A program made the translations under genes and the position numbers. Of a stretch of DNA of 64,000 nt, positions 37,384 through 46,616 are shown in pieces. Within the stretch, counting starts at the first letter, position 1. Every line of letters starts with the position of its first letter. This DNA is from Pseudacidovorax sp. NFM-22. Its GTDB lineage: Bacteria; Pseudomonadota; Gammaproteobacteria; Burkholderiales; Burkholderiaceae_C. The notes beneath the pieces are model-generated. The model had not been told where the DNA came from. It saw only the letters and a program-made list of their open reading frames with translations, and did no database searches. The stretch lies in assembly GCF_021401245.1 (NCBI RefSeq), contig NZ_JACBFY010000003.1:372001-436000 (forward strand), given 5' to 3'.

Positions 37384-38421
37384 TCAGGCGCTGGATTGCG
37401 CCGAATCCGCGACGCCGCTGCCGAAGCGCTCCGCCCAGGCCTGCGGCCCCACGCCGTAGTGTTTGTGGAAGCTGCGCCGCAGGTTCTCCGGATGGCCGAA
37501 GCCGCACAACCGGGCCACCGTGGCGACCGAGGCCTGGCCCTGGGCCATCAGGGCGCTGGCCGTCTCCACCCGCAGCCGCTCGATGTAGCGGGCGGGCGAG
37601 GTGCCCAGCTCCTTCTGGAAGGCGCGGGTGAGCGTGCGCGGCGGCAGGCAGGCCTGGGCCGCGAGCCGCTCCAGCGACAGGTCGCCGCCGAGCTGGCCCG
37701 GCAGCCAGTCGAGCAGCGCGGCCAGCCGGGGCGTGCGGCGCGGCTCGGGCGCGAGCAGGGCGCTGAACTGCGCCTGCCCGCCCGGCCGACGCAGGAACAT
37801 CACCAGTTGCCGCGCCACGGCCAATGCCATCGGCCGGCCCAGGTCGGCCTCGACCAGGGCCAGCGCAAGGTCGATGCCCGCCGTGACGCCGGCCGAGGTG
37901 AAGACATGGCCGTCCTGCGCGCTGCCGGGGTCGAAGGTGTGCAGGCAGTCGGGCTCCACCTGCACGGCGGGATGTCGCTCGCGCAGCTGGTCCAGCCGCG
38001 ACCAGTGCGAAGTGGCGCGGCGGCCGTCGAGCAGGCCCGCCTCGGCCAGCAGCAGCGCACCTGAGCAGACCGAGCCCAGGCGCCGAACCTCGGGCTCGGC
38101 GCGGCTCAGCCAGTCCAGCAGCGCCGCGTTACCGCGCTGGGCAATCACGCCGTCGCCGCCGGGCACGAGCAGGGTGTCGATGTCGCCGGCCGTCACGGTG
38201 GGCCAGGCGGCGTCGGGCACGAGGCGCATGCCGGCGGACGTGGCGACGGGCGCAAGCGTCTCGGCGAGCAATTGCAGCCGGTACGGCGCCGCCCTGCGGT
38301 GGCCGTGCTGCGCCACGTCGTTCGCGGTGGCGAAGACCTGCATCGGGCCGGTGACGTCCAGGCTCATGCAGTCGGCGTAGAGCAGGCAGGCGATGGTGCG
38401 GGGCGGGGCGGCGGTGGGCAT
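37384..38421 (-). CDS. GlxA-family transcriptional regulator (DJ-1/PfpI + AraC HTH)
   Basis: 345 residues from the ATG at 38419-38421 (MPTAAPPRTIACLLYADC); an ATG 42 bases upstream is an alternative. The N-terminal about 200 residues are a DJ-1/PfpI-like domain with the nucleophile-elbow region GSVCSGALLLAEAGLLDG. The C-terminal about 100 residues are an AraC-type double HTH (LSLERLAAQACLPPRTLTRA, SVATVARLCGFGHPENLRR). GlxA-like regulators often control nearby transport or amine metabolism genes; the MFS gene downstream is the natural candidate. Confidence 0.88.
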   Translation of the reverse strand: MPTAAPPRTIACLLYADCMSLDVTGPMQVFATANDVAQHGHRRAAPYRLQLLAETLAPVATSAGMRLVPDAAWPTVTAGDIDTLLVPGGDGVIAQRGNAALLDWLSRAEPEVRRLGSVCSGALLLAEAGLLDGRRATSHWSRLDQLRERHPAVQVEPDCLHTFDPGSAQDGHVFTSAGVTAGIDLALALVEADLGRPMALAVARQLVMFLRRPGGQAQFSALLAPEPRRTPRLAALLDWLPGQLGGDLSLERLAAQACLPPRTLTRAFQKELGTSPARYIERLRVETASALMAQGQASVATVARLCGFGHPENLRRSFHKHYGVGPQAWAERFGSGVADSAQSSA

Positions 38422-38550
38422 GGTGGGGAGTGTGGGTCCCAGGGCGCGTGGCCGCAAGGACAATCAGTCCACGGATCTGGCCACTTTCTGGCGTGTCCGC
38501 GCGGGCAGCCACGGAGGCCGCCAAGGTGCTGGGGCGGACCTCGTCGTGAG

Positions 38551-38665
38551 CCCCTCTCCCCTCGCGGGAGAGGGGTTGGGGAGAGGGGGCGCGTACCCCA
38601 AAACGCTCGCCCTTGCGACGGCCGTCGACCCCTCTCCCCAGCCCTCTCCCGCAAGGGGAGAGGGA
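38551..38665. repeat. Inverted pair of CTCTCCC/GGGAGAG hairpin repeats (copies 4 and 5)
   Basis: Copy 4 (38551-38589) and copy 5 (38629-38665) in opposite orientation, 39 bases apart, in the 276-base gap between the pseudouridine synthase gene and the GlxA-type gene. The core CTCTCCCCTCGCGGGAGAGG is the same as in copies at 15843 and 31693-31808. Confidence 0.85.
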
Positions 38666-38697
38666 GCCGAGCCGCGGGGTTCGGACGGCGGGCGGTA

Positions 38698-39660
38698 CTA
38701 GATCTGGCCGTCTGCCGAACCGCCTTCCGGCCACGCCAGCGACAGCGCACTTCGGAACACCCGTGCCTCCCCCGTCACCGGATCGTCGAAGGCGATGCCG
38801 CGCGCCAGCAGCCGCAGCGGGTTCTGCCAGTCGTCCGCCCCTTCCGGCCGCAGCACCGGATAGATGCCGTCGCCCACGATCGGCACGCCCAGCGCCTCGC
38901 AATGCGCGCGCAGCTGGTGCTTGCGGCCGGTGTGCGGCGCCAAGTCGAGCAGGGCGACGTCGCCGCGCACCTCGCGCACGGCGATGGCGGTCTCGGCGTT
39001 GGGCTCGCCGGCCACCGTCTCGCTGCGCATGAAGACGTCGGCCAGCCGGCTGCGGTAGACCGCCGGCAGCGGCGCCGGGGGCGGCCAGTGAACGATGGCC
39101 TCGTACTGCTTGCGCACCGCCCGTTCGGCGAACAGCCGCTGATAGGCGCCCCGCGTGGCCGGCTGCACGCTGAAGACCACCAGCCCGGCGGTCTCGCGGT
39201 CGATGCGGTGGATGGGCACCAGCGTGTCCAGGCCCAGGCGCTGCTTCAGGCGCACCAGCAGCGTCTCGCGCACATGGCGGCCGCTGGGCATCACGGGCAG
39301 GAAGTGCGGCTTGTCGGCCACCACCAGTTGCTCGTCCTGGAAGAGCACCGTCTCCTGGAAGGGGACGGGCGCCTCGTCTGCCCATTCGCGGTAGTACCAG
39401 ACGCGCAGGTCCTTGCGGAAGGGTGTCTGCGCGGCGAGCCGGCTGCCGTCGCCGGCCACCACGCGGCCGGCGGCCATGCGGGCCTGCCAGTCGGCACGCG
39501 GCACCATCGGAAAGCGCTCGGTCAGGAAGTCCAGCACCGTCGCCCAGTCGCCGGGCGGCAGCGCCACGCAGCTCGGGCCCAGGCCACCGTCCACGGGCAG
39601 CGGGCGGGGCTGGGCGGCTCGGCGGGCGCTGCCGGATTTGCGGGCGGGACGGTCGGACAT
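38698..39660 (-). CDS. RluA-family pseudouridine synthase
   Basis: 320 residues from the ATG at 39658-39660. The catalytic Asp154 is in HRIDRETAGLVVFS, the RluA signature; FQDEQLVVADKPHFLPV and LAPHTGRKHQLRAH are further family motifs. The enzyme isomerises specific uridines in rRNA or tRNA; which site cannot be told. The N-terminus is Arg-rich and lacks a clear S4 domain, like RluA/RluC-related short forms. Confidence 0.9.
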   Translation of the reverse strand: MSDRPARKSGSARRAAQPRPLPVDGGLGPSCVALPPGDWATVLDFLTERFPMVPRADWQARMAAGRVVAGDGSRLAAQTPFRKDLRVWYYREWADEAPVPFQETVLFQDEQLVVADKPHFLPVMPSGRHVRETLLVRLKQRLGLDTLVPIHRIDRETAGLVVFSVQPATRGAYQRLFAERAVRKQYEAIVHWPPPAPLPAVYRSRLADVFMRSETVAGEPNAETAIAVREVRGDVALLDLAPHTGRKHQLRAHCEALGVPIVGDGIYPVLRPEGADDWQNPLRLLARGIAFDDPVTGEARVFRSALSLAWPEGGSADGQI

Positions 39661-39822
39661 GGGCGGCGATTGTCGTGATGGGTCGGGGCGCGCCCGGCGA
39701 GGCGGCGCCACACGGCTGAAGCGCCTTCGCCGGGCCCGTGCCCGGAGATATCGAGGCGCTTGCAGCCCACGCAGCCACGGCGTGTGGTGCACGGTCGCCC
39801 TTCGCGCGCGGGCTGACCGCCC

Positions 39823-41316
39823 TCAACGCGGGGGCGGCGCCGCCTGCAGCACCTTGGCCGCCAGGTCCTCGTAGTTCTCGCCCAGGTGGTGGCCGCCCGG
39901 CATGGGCAGGATCTTCGCCTGGGCCGCGTCCAGCTGCGGGCAGAGCGAGTCGGCCTTTTCCTCGGTGCCGTAGACGCACAGCGCCAGGCCCGCGGGCAGG
40001 CGCTTGGCCTCGGGCGCGATCGGCTGGTCGCCGCTCTTGCCGATCCAGTGGCTGACGTGGAATTCGAAGGCGGCCTTCTCGCCGGGGCCCAGCAGGCCCA
40101 GCAGCTTGACGCTGGCGCGGGTGCGCTCGGGCAGGCGGTTGTAGGCGAAGGGCAGCACGTCGGCGCCCTGCGAATAGCCCAGCAGCAGCACCTCGCTGCG
40201 GCCCCAGCGGGCTGCGTAGTAGCGGATCAGCCGGTCCACATCCGCCGCCACGCCCTCCGGCGTGCGGCGGGTCCAGAAGTAGCGCAGCGAATCCAGGCCG
40301 GCGACGGGAATGCCGTCCTTGGCCAGGGCCGCGGCCAGGCGCTTGTCGATGCTGGCCCAGCCGCCGTCGCCCGACACCAGCACGGCGAAGCGCTTGCCGG
40401 GGCCCTGCACCGGCACTTCGGTCACGGGCAGGTCGGCCAGCTGGCTGGGCGGCAGGGCGAGGCCGGCGCGCTGGGCGGCCATCTGCGCGAAGGCGGCGCC
40501 GAAGCCCGGCGGCGGCGCGTCGGCCGAGCCGGCCGCGGCAGGCGCGATCCAGCGGGCGTTGGGCACCTGGGCGGTGAAGGCGGCCGGTGCCTGCGGGCCC
40601 GCAGCGCAGGCTGCGTCATGCGGGTCGGCGCCCATGGCCGTCCAGGCGCCGGCCAGGCGCTTGGCGGGTTGCAGGTCGAAGGCGGGCTCCAGCGGCCGCA
40701 GCGTCTGCGCAGGCCGGCCGGGCTGCGCGGACTCGCCAGCGACCGGGCGGCTGCGGAAGTTCTCGTCGCCGCACATCGGCAGCGGCAGGGCCACGCGCGG
40801 GCAGAAGTCCAGCGAGAGCGCGCCGGTGTAGGTGTCGGCAGGCGACTGTGCGAGCAGGCCGTAGGCCAGCGCACCGGCCTGGCCGGTGCCGACCAGGATC
40901 GGCTCGATGTAGGTGGGCAGCTTCTCGCCGGCCTGCACGAAGCGGGCGAAGTTCTCCAGCGCGCCGGGGCCGTGCACGCACTGCTGGCTGACCGCCGCGA
41001 GGCTGCGGTAGAAGCCCAGGCCGGGCACGGCGATCACCATGGCGCCCTGGGCGGTCATGGCCTGTACCAGGCGCAGGTCGCGCGGCGTGGGCGCGTCGCT
41101 GCCGGTCAGCAGCACCACGAACTGCTGCACGGCACCGTCGGGGCGGTACAGCGGCACGTCCTTGAAGATCTCGCGCGTGATGCGCTTGGCGGGCTGGGGC
41201 AGGGCTGTCGCGCCGGCCACGGGGGCGGCCGGTTGGGCGATGGCTGCGCAGGCCAGCCACAGGCCCGAGGCCCCGGCCACCAGGGCGCGGCGCGAAAAGG
41301 AGGTCGGCAATGTCAT
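39823..41316 (-). CDS. acvB: AcvB/VirJ-family exported hydrolase
   Basis: 497 residues. The N-terminus SRRALVAGASGLWLACAAIA is a signal peptide (twin-Arg-like SRRAL), ending near AQPA. Two alpha/beta-hydrolase-like halves are seen. The second carries the nucleophile elbow GYSQGAD, the strand VLVSGDGGWASIDKRLA and the end PGGHHLGENY with a candidate catalytic His. In Agrobacterium AcvB is a periplasmic hydrolase of lysyl-phosphatidylglycerol. Here it is 31 bases downstream of an mprF homologue on the same strand, which supports that role: it would reset membrane charge after MprF adds lysine or another amino acid. Confidence 0.88.
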   Translation of the reverse strand: MTLPTSFSRRALVAGASGLWLACAAIAQPAAPVAGATALPQPAKRITREIFKDVPLYRPDGAVQQFVVLLTGSDAPTPRDLRLVQAMTAQGAMVIAVPGLGFYRSLAAVSQQCVHGPGALENFARFVQAGEKLPTYIEPILVGTGQAGALAYGLLAQSPADTYTGALSLDFCPRVALPLPMCGDENFRSRPVAGESAQPGRPAQTLRPLEPAFDLQPAKRLAGAWTAMGADPHDAACAAGPQAPAAFTAQVPNARWIAPAAAGSADAPPPGFGAAFAQMAAQRAGLALPPSQLADLPVTEVPVQGPGKRFAVLVSGDGGWASIDKRLAAALAKDGIPVAGLDSLRYFWTRRTPEGVAADVDRLIRYYAARWGRSEVLLLGYSQGADVLPFAYNRLPERTRASVKLLGLLGPGEKAAFEFHVSHWIGKSGDQPIAPEAKRLPAGLALCVYGTEEKADSLCPQLDAAQAKILPMPGGHHLGENYEDLAAKVLQAAPPPR

Positions 41317-41347
41317 GCGAAGGAAGTCGAAAGCGGGCCGCGCGGCA

Positions 41348-43963
41348 TCACTTGCCGATCACGCCCTTAGTGCCGCCGCCGATCAGCGCGGCCAGGTCCA
41401 GCAGCACCCACAGCGGTGCCACGCCGCCGGGTGCGGCCAGGTAGCGCGGCTCCCAGACGGGCTCGAACTTGTCCTTGAAGCTGCGCAGCCCGCGGAAGTT
41501 GTAGAAGCGCTCGCCATGCTCGTAGAGCAGACGGCCCAGCCGCTGCCAGCGCGGCGCATGGCGGCGCTCGGCCATGCCGGCCATGGGCGCCATGCCCAGG
41601 GCAAAGCGCTGGAAGCCGCGGTCCTTCAGGTGCAGCAGCACCTTGGCGAAAAGGAAATCCATGGTGCCGGGCGGCGCATCGGGCAGGTGGCGCATCAGGT
41701 CGACGGCGGCCTCTTCGGCGGGCGCGGTGACCAGCAGGTTGGCGAAGGCCAGGATGCGGCCCTCGCGCCGGGCCACGGCCACGGGCAGGCGGCGCAGGTA
41801 GGCCTCGTCGAAGCGGCCGACCGAGAAGCCCTTCTCGCGCGTCTTCTGGCGCGAAAGCCAGGCGTCCGACACGGCGCGCAGCTCGGGCAGGGCGGCCTCC
41901 AGCGCCTCGCCCTCGATCACCTCGAACACCAGGCCCTCGCGCTCGCCGCGGTTCATGCCCGAGCGCAGGTTGGCCCGCTTGGCGCCCTTGAGGTCGAACT
42001 GCGGTAGCTCGATGTGGGCATGCTCGCCCAGCTTGAAGGCCTGCAGGCCGCAGTCCAGGTACAGCGGCAGGCTGGCCGGTCGAACCTGGTAGAAGGCCGG
42101 CCGGCCACCATGGGTGCGGGCCATCTCGACGAAGCGCCAAGCCAGCTCGGCCCATTCGGCCTTGTCGCCCGCGGGGCCGTACAGCGCGATCCAGGAGCGG
42201 TTCTGCTTGCCGTACATGAGGAAGCTGCGACCCGAGGGCGAGAACAGCAGGTGCTTGTCGCCGGTGAGCGCGAAGCAGGCGTCGGCGCGCGGGTTGGCCG
42301 CCACGATGGCGGCGGCCCGGTCCAGGTCCTCGGTGGTGGGCGCCGCCGCCTGGCCCACGGGCGGGCGCAGCAGCTGCCACAGGCCATAGGCCATGCCGGC
42401 CAGCGCCACGCCCAGCAGCGCGCGCAGCGAGCGCGGCGCCTGCGCGTCCAGCTCGAATTGCCACCACAGGCGGTGGGTGTAGGCCACTTCCTGGTAGGCG
42501 AAGAACAGCAGCCACAGCGAGCCCGCCAGCACCGCGCCCAGGCCGATCAGCCAGCCGGGCTCCAGCCGCATCGACAGCAGCGAGGAGCGGCGGTCGAACT
42601 GCTTGCGCGAGACGACCAGCAGCACTGCCAGCGTGGCCAGCAGGCCGGCCTCGTGCAGCGCGATGCCCTTGGGCAGGGCCAGCACGGCCGAGACCACGGC
42701 CAGCACCAGCGCCGCCCACCAGGCGGCATCGAGCCGGTGAAACAGTCCCCGCGCCACCAGCAGCAGGCCCAGCCCGGCCACGCTGCCCAGGAAGTGCGAG
42801 GCCTCCACCAGCGGCAGCGGCACATTGAGCGTGGCCAGCATCTCGCGCGCGTCCTCGGTGAAGGGCGTCACGCCCGAGGCGATGAGCCACAGGCCCGCCA
42901 CCAGCGTCAGGGCGGCCAGCAGACGCGGGCTCAGCCGCGTGGCCGCCCGCGCGATGGGCGTGCCCACGCCGCTCTTGAGTTCCCAGCCCAGCACCAGGGC
43001 CGTGGCCGCTACCAGCGGCACGATGTAGTAGATGCCGCGGTAGAGCACCAGCGCGGCCAGCATGGACTCGGCCGGAACGTCGTTGCGGGTGGCCATCAGC
43101 ATCACCGCCTCGAACACGCCCACGCCGCCGGGCACGTGGCTGATGATGCCGGCCACGATGGCGATGGCATAGAAGGCGGTGAAGGCCGGCAGGTCGATGC
43201 GCTCGCCCGGCAGCAGGAACCACAGCGCCGCCGCCGAGGCCGTCAGCTCGAAGGCCGAGATGACCAGCTGCCGCACCGCCAGGCCCGCCGGCGGTAGCCG
43301 CAGTCGCCAGCGGCCGGCGATCTGCAGATTGCGCTGGCGCCGGCACAGCGCCAGGAACACGCCCACGCCCACCAGCAGCAGGCCCGAGCCCAACTGGAGC
43401 AGTTCCGGCGGCAGGCCGACCAGCCCCGCCACGTCGGGCGCGCCCCACAGCAGTGCCACCGCACCGAAGGCGGTGATGCCCAGGCCGAAGGCCGCGGCAT
43501 TGAAGACCACCACCTGCGCCACCTGGTGCGCCTTGAGCCCGGCCGCTGTGTACAGCCGGGTGCGTACCGCGCCGCCGGTCAGCGGGCCGAGGCCGATGGT
43601 GTTGGACAGCGCATAGGCCGTGAAGGAGGTCAGCAGCACCGTGCCTCGGTTCACGCGGGCATGGGCATAGGCGAGTGCGGAGAAGTCGTAGCCCGAGAGG
43701 ATCAGGTAGCTGGCGGCGGTGGCCATCAGCGCCAGCACGATGTCCATCTCGTGCGTGCCGGCGATGGCCCGCATCACGTCGTCGTAGCGCACCTCGCCGG
43801 CCAGGCCGTGCAGAGCGGCGGCGAGCAGCAGGCACAGCAGGAGCGCGGCGGCGGCGATCAGCCAGGGTTTGAGGCGCTGCCAGCCGAGGGCGACGGCTTC
43901 TGTAGGAACAGGGCGCGTCCCCGTCGAGGCGGAGTCGGGGGAGGGGTGGGAAAGCTCGGTCAC
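41348..43963 (-). CDS. mprF: Bifunctional phosphatidylglycerol lysyltransferase/flippase MprF
   Basis: About 871 residues from GTG at 43961-43963 (VTELSHPS); the frame is open further upstream but overlaps the start of the divergent malonyl-CoA decarboxylase gene, so the shorter start is preferred. The first about 530 residues hold around 14 membrane helices, including a UPF0104-like flippase (SGYDFSALAYAHARVNRGTV, TAYALSNTIGLGPLTGGAVR). The C-terminal about 300 residues are the GNAT-like synthetase domain (SFLMYGKQNRSWIALYGP, PAFYQVRPASLPLYLDCGLQ, VDLMRHLPDAPPGTMDFLF). MprF adds an amino acid to phosphatidylglycerol and flips it, protecting from cationic peptides and acid. AcvB downstream completes the cycle. 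Confidence 0.9.
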   Translation of the reverse strand: MTELSHPSPDSASTGTRPVPTEAVALGWQRLKPWLIAAAALLLCLLLAAALHGLAGEVRYDDVMRAIAGTHEMDIVLALMATAASYLILSGYDFSALAYAHARVNRGTVLLTSFTAYALSNTIGLGPLTGGAVRTRLYTAAGLKAHQVAQVVVFNAAAFGLGITAFGAVALLWGAPDVAGLVGLPPELLQLGSGLLLVGVGVFLALCRRQRNLQIAGRWRLRLPPAGLAVRQLVISAFELTASAAALWFLLPGERIDLPAFTAFYAIAIVAGIISHVPGGVGVFEAVMLMATRNDVPAESMLAALVLYRGIYYIVPLVAATALVLGWELKSGVGTPIARAATRLSPRLLAALTLVAGLWLIASGVTPFTEDAREMLATLNVPLPLVEASHFLGSVAGLGLLLVARGLFHRLDAAWWAALVLAVVSAVLALPKGIALHEAGLLATLAVLLVVSRKQFDRRSSLLSMRLEPGWLIGLGAVLAGSLWLLFFAYQEVAYTHRLWWQFELDAQAPRSLRALLGVALAGMAYGLWQLLRPPVGQAAAPTTEDLDRAAAIVAANPRADACFALTGDKHLLFSPSGRSFLMYGKQNRSWIALYGPAGDKAEWAELAWRFVEMARTHGGRPAFYQVRPASLPLYLDCGLQAFKLGEHAHIELPQFDLKGAKRANLRSGMNRGEREGLVFEVIEGEALEAALPELRAVSDAWLSRQKTREKGFSVGRFDEAYLRRLPVAVARREGRILAFANLLVTAPAEEAAVDLMRHLPDAPPGTMDFLFAKVLLHLKDRGFQRFALGMAPMAGMAERRHAPRWQRLGRLLYEHGERFYNFRGLRSFKDKFEPVWEPRYLAAPGGVAPLWVLLDLAALIGGGTKGVIGK

Positions 43964-44064
43964 GGTGTACAAAGAGGGGGCATGCCGGCATGCGCCGACG
44001 GCCTCAAGCCACAACGCAGGCCCCGGCCCTCGCGTTGGCCCGGTCCCGAAATTTTGTTGATTCC

Positions 44065-45531
44065 ATGAGCAAAACTCCCCCCGACTGGTTGTCCAAGGGC
44101 GTCTCGCTGCTGCGCCCGGGCGCGTCGGCCGACGCCGCGGGCGCCCCCAAATCGGCCCCCGCCGCCACCGGCGATGCGCGCCCGCCCCGCACCCTGGCCG
44201 AACGCATGGCCGCCACCCTGCGCCGCCATGGCGAGGCACTGCCGCCCCGCGCGCTGCGCCGCATGCTCGAAGACCTGCAGGGCGTCACCGACAGCCGCAC
44301 CAGCGAGGTCGAGGCCGGCCGCCGCGCCCATGCCGTGATGACCGCCTACCAGGCGCTGACGGCCGAGGAGCGCCGTGACGTCTGGCTGCTGATGGCCGAA
44401 TGCTTCGCCCCGGATGGCGCCAAGCTGCGCACCGCGCGCGAGCAATACGAAGCCGCCGAGCCCGGCTCGCCCGAGCAGGCCCAGGCCGAGGCCAAGCTGC
44501 GCCGCGCCTCGGCGTCGCCCCGGGCTCGTCTGCTGCAGCGCTTCGCCATTCCCGAGGAAGGGCTGCGCTTCCTGGTCGGGCTGCGGGCCGAGCTGCTGCC
44601 CGTGGTGCGCAAGGACCGTCGCCTGGCCGCGCTGGACGCCGAGCTGGAGCAGCTGTTCTCGACCTGGTTCGACGTCGCCTTCCTCGACCTCAAGCGCATC
44701 AGCTGGGATTCGCCCGCCTCGCTGATCGAGAAGCTGATCGAGTACGAGGCGGTGCACGACATCAAGAGCTGGTCCGACGTCAAGAACCGGCTGGACGACA
44801 CCGACCGCCGCTGCTACGGCTTCTTCCATCCGAGGCTGCCCGGCGTGCCGCTGATCTTCGTGGAGGTGGCGCTGACCGACGCCATCAGCGAAGCCATCGC
44901 GCCGCTGCTCGACGAGGCCGCCACCGCAGCGCCCGCGCACAAGGCCTCCACGGCGATCTTCTATTCGATCAGCAACACGCAGACCGGCCTGCGTGGCGTG
45001 AGCTTCGGCGATTCGCTGATCAAGCGCGTGGTGGAGACGCTGCGCGAGGAATTCCCCAAGCTCAAGAACTTCGCCACGCTTTCGCCCATCCCGGGCCTGC
45101 GCCAATGGCTGGGCGGCCAGGCCGGGGCCCTGCTGCCGCGGCTGCCCGACAAGCAGGCCCAGGCGCTGGGCCGGCACCTGGGCAGCCTGCCACCCACGGC
45201 CGACCGGCTGCTGGCGGCGCTGGACGATGCGCCTTCGCTGGGCGAGCGCTCGCCGCTGCGGCAGGCGCTGCTGCACCTCGCGGCCGAGTACCTGGGTCGG
45301 GTCGGCCAGGATGGCAAGCCCGCCGACCCGGTGGCACGCTTCCACCTCGGCAACGGCGCGCGGGTCGAGCGGCTCAACTGGGCCGCCGACCTGTCGCCCA
45401 AGGGCATCAAGCAGTCTTGGGGCCTGATGGTCAACTACCTGTACGACCTCAAGCGCCTGGACAAGCACCGCGCCCTGCTGGCCGACGGCAAGGTGCCGGT
45501 GTCGGGCGACATCGAGGGGCTACTCCTTTGA
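44065..45531 (+). CDS. Malonyl-CoA decarboxylase
   Basis: 488 residues from the ATG at 44065 (MSKTPPDWLSKG). The N-terminal half is the helical domain of the family, the C-terminal half the GNAT-like catalytic domain: YGFFHPRLPGVPLIFVEVAL, TAIFYSISNTQTGLRGVSFG, ending FHLGNGARVERLNWAADLSP followed by a QSWGLMVNYLYD motif that holds the family's conserved region. The enzyme turns malonyl-CoA into acetyl-CoA and CO2. With malonyl-CoA synthetase at 47463-49010 it forms a MatA/MatB-type route malonate to acetyl-CoA. Divergent from mprF. Confidence 0.93.
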   Translation: MSKTPPDWLSKGVSLLRPGASADAAGAPKSAPAATGDARPPRTLAERMAATLRRHGEALPPRALRRMLEDLQGVTDSRTSEVEAGRRAHAVMTAYQALTAEERRDVWLLMAECFAPDGAKLRTAREQYEAAEPGSPEQAQAEAKLRRASASPRARLLQRFAIPEEGLRFLVGLRAELLPVVRKDRRLAALDAELEQLFSTWFDVAFLDLKRISWDSPASLIEKLIEYEAVHDIKSWSDVKNRLDDTDRRCYGFFHPRLPGVPLIFVEVALTDAISEAIAPLLDEAATAAPAHKASTAIFYSISNTQTGLRGVSFGDSLIKRVVETLREEFPKLKNFATLSPIPGLRQWLGGQAGALLPRLPDKQAQALGRHLGSLPPTADRLLAALDDAPSLGERSPLRQALLHLAAEYLGRVGQDGKPADPVARFHLGNGARVERLNWAADLSPKGIKQSWGLMVNYLYDLKRLDKHRALLADGKVPVSGDIEGLLL

Positions 45532-45615
45532 GCGCCTGCTGAATCCCCGGGCCGATTCCATCCCACAAGCGCCGCCGGCCCCGGCGCATCCAAAGACGAG
45601 AGACGGAGACAAGCC

Positions 45616-46605
45616 ATGACCCCCCCACCGATCCATCGGCGCAGTCTGCTGCGCCTGGCCGCGGCCGGCGCCGCTGCCGCCTGCGCCGGCGTGCGCGCCC
45701 AGAGCACCTGGCCCAGCCGGCCCGTGACGCTGGTCGTGCCCTTTCCGGCCGGCGGCGGCACCGACGCCTTCGCGCGGCCGCTGGCCGCGCAGTTCACCAA
45801 GGCGACCGGCCACACGCTGGTGATCGACAACCGCGGCGGCGCGGGCGGCACCGTTGGCGCCAGCATCGCGGCCAAGGGCGCACCGGACGGCCACACGCTG
45901 TTCATGGGGGCCGTGCACCATGCCATCGCGCCGGCCATCTACCCCAGGCTCGACTACGACATCGAGCGCGACTTCGTGCCGCTGATGCTGCTGGCCAACG
46001 TGCCGCAGGTGGTGGTGGTCAACCCGCGGCGCGTCACCCAGCCGGGCATCAAGGAATTCATCGCCTACGCCAAGCAGAACCCCGGCAAGCTCAACTACGC
46101 CTCGGCCGGCGCGGGAACCTCGCACCACCTGGCGGGCGAGCTGTTCAAGCTGCAGACCGGCACCTTCATCACGCACATTCCCTACCGCGGCGCGGGCCCC
46201 ATGCTGCAGGACCTGATCGCCGGCAACGTGGACTGCGGCTTCGACGGGCTGGGCTCGTCGGCCCAGCACATCAAGGCCGGCCGCATCAAGGCGCTGATGG
46301 TCTCGGGCGCGCAGCGCAAGGCGGCCTTCCCCGACGTGCCCAGCGCCAGCGAATCGGGCCTGCCCGACTACACCGTTACCACCTGGTACGGCCTGTGGGC
46401 GCCCAAGGGCACGCCGCCCGAGCTGGCGGCGCGCATCACCGAGGACATGCGCCGCACGCTGGCCGCCGACGAGCTCAAGACCATCTGGGCCAACAACGGC
46501 TCGGAGATCCCCAACCTCACCGGCCCGGCCTACGGCCAGTTCGTCTCGGCCGAGGTCAAGCGCTGGGCGGCGGTGGTCAAGGCCTCGGGGGCCAAACTCG
46601 AATAG
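45616..46605 (+). CDS. Bug-family periplasmic substrate-binding protein
   Basis: 329 residues. The N-terminus IHRRSLLRLAAAGAAAACAG with a twin-Arg ends in RAQS, so it is exported. Mature sequence opens WPSRPVTLVVPFPAGGGTD, the Bug/TctC signature, and has further family motifs (VIDNRGGAGG, GAVHHAIAP, PGKLNYASAGAGTSHH, GTPPELAAR). Bug proteins bind carboxylates; here, inside a malonate operon, malonate or a related diacid is the likely ligand. No TctA/TctB membrane subunits are nearby, so it must cooperate with another carrier or act in sensing. Typical Burkholderiales expansion. Confidence 0.92.
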   Translation: MTPPPIHRRSLLRLAAAGAAAACAGVRAQSTWPSRPVTLVVPFPAGGGTDAFARPLAAQFTKATGHTLVIDNRGGAGGTVGASIAAKGAPDGHTLFMGAVHHAIAPAIYPRLDYDIERDFVPLMLLANVPQVVVVNPRRVTQPGIKEFIAYAKQNPGKLNYASAGAGTSHHLAGELFKLQTGTFITHIPYRGAGPMLQDLIAGNVDCGFDGLGSSAQHIKAGRIKALMVSGAQRKAAFPDVPSASESGLPDYTVTTWYGLWAPKGTPPELAARITEDMRRTLAADELKTIWANNGSEIPNLTGPAYGQFVSAEVKRWAAVVKASGAKLE

Positions 46606-46616
46606 ATTCGCCCTCC

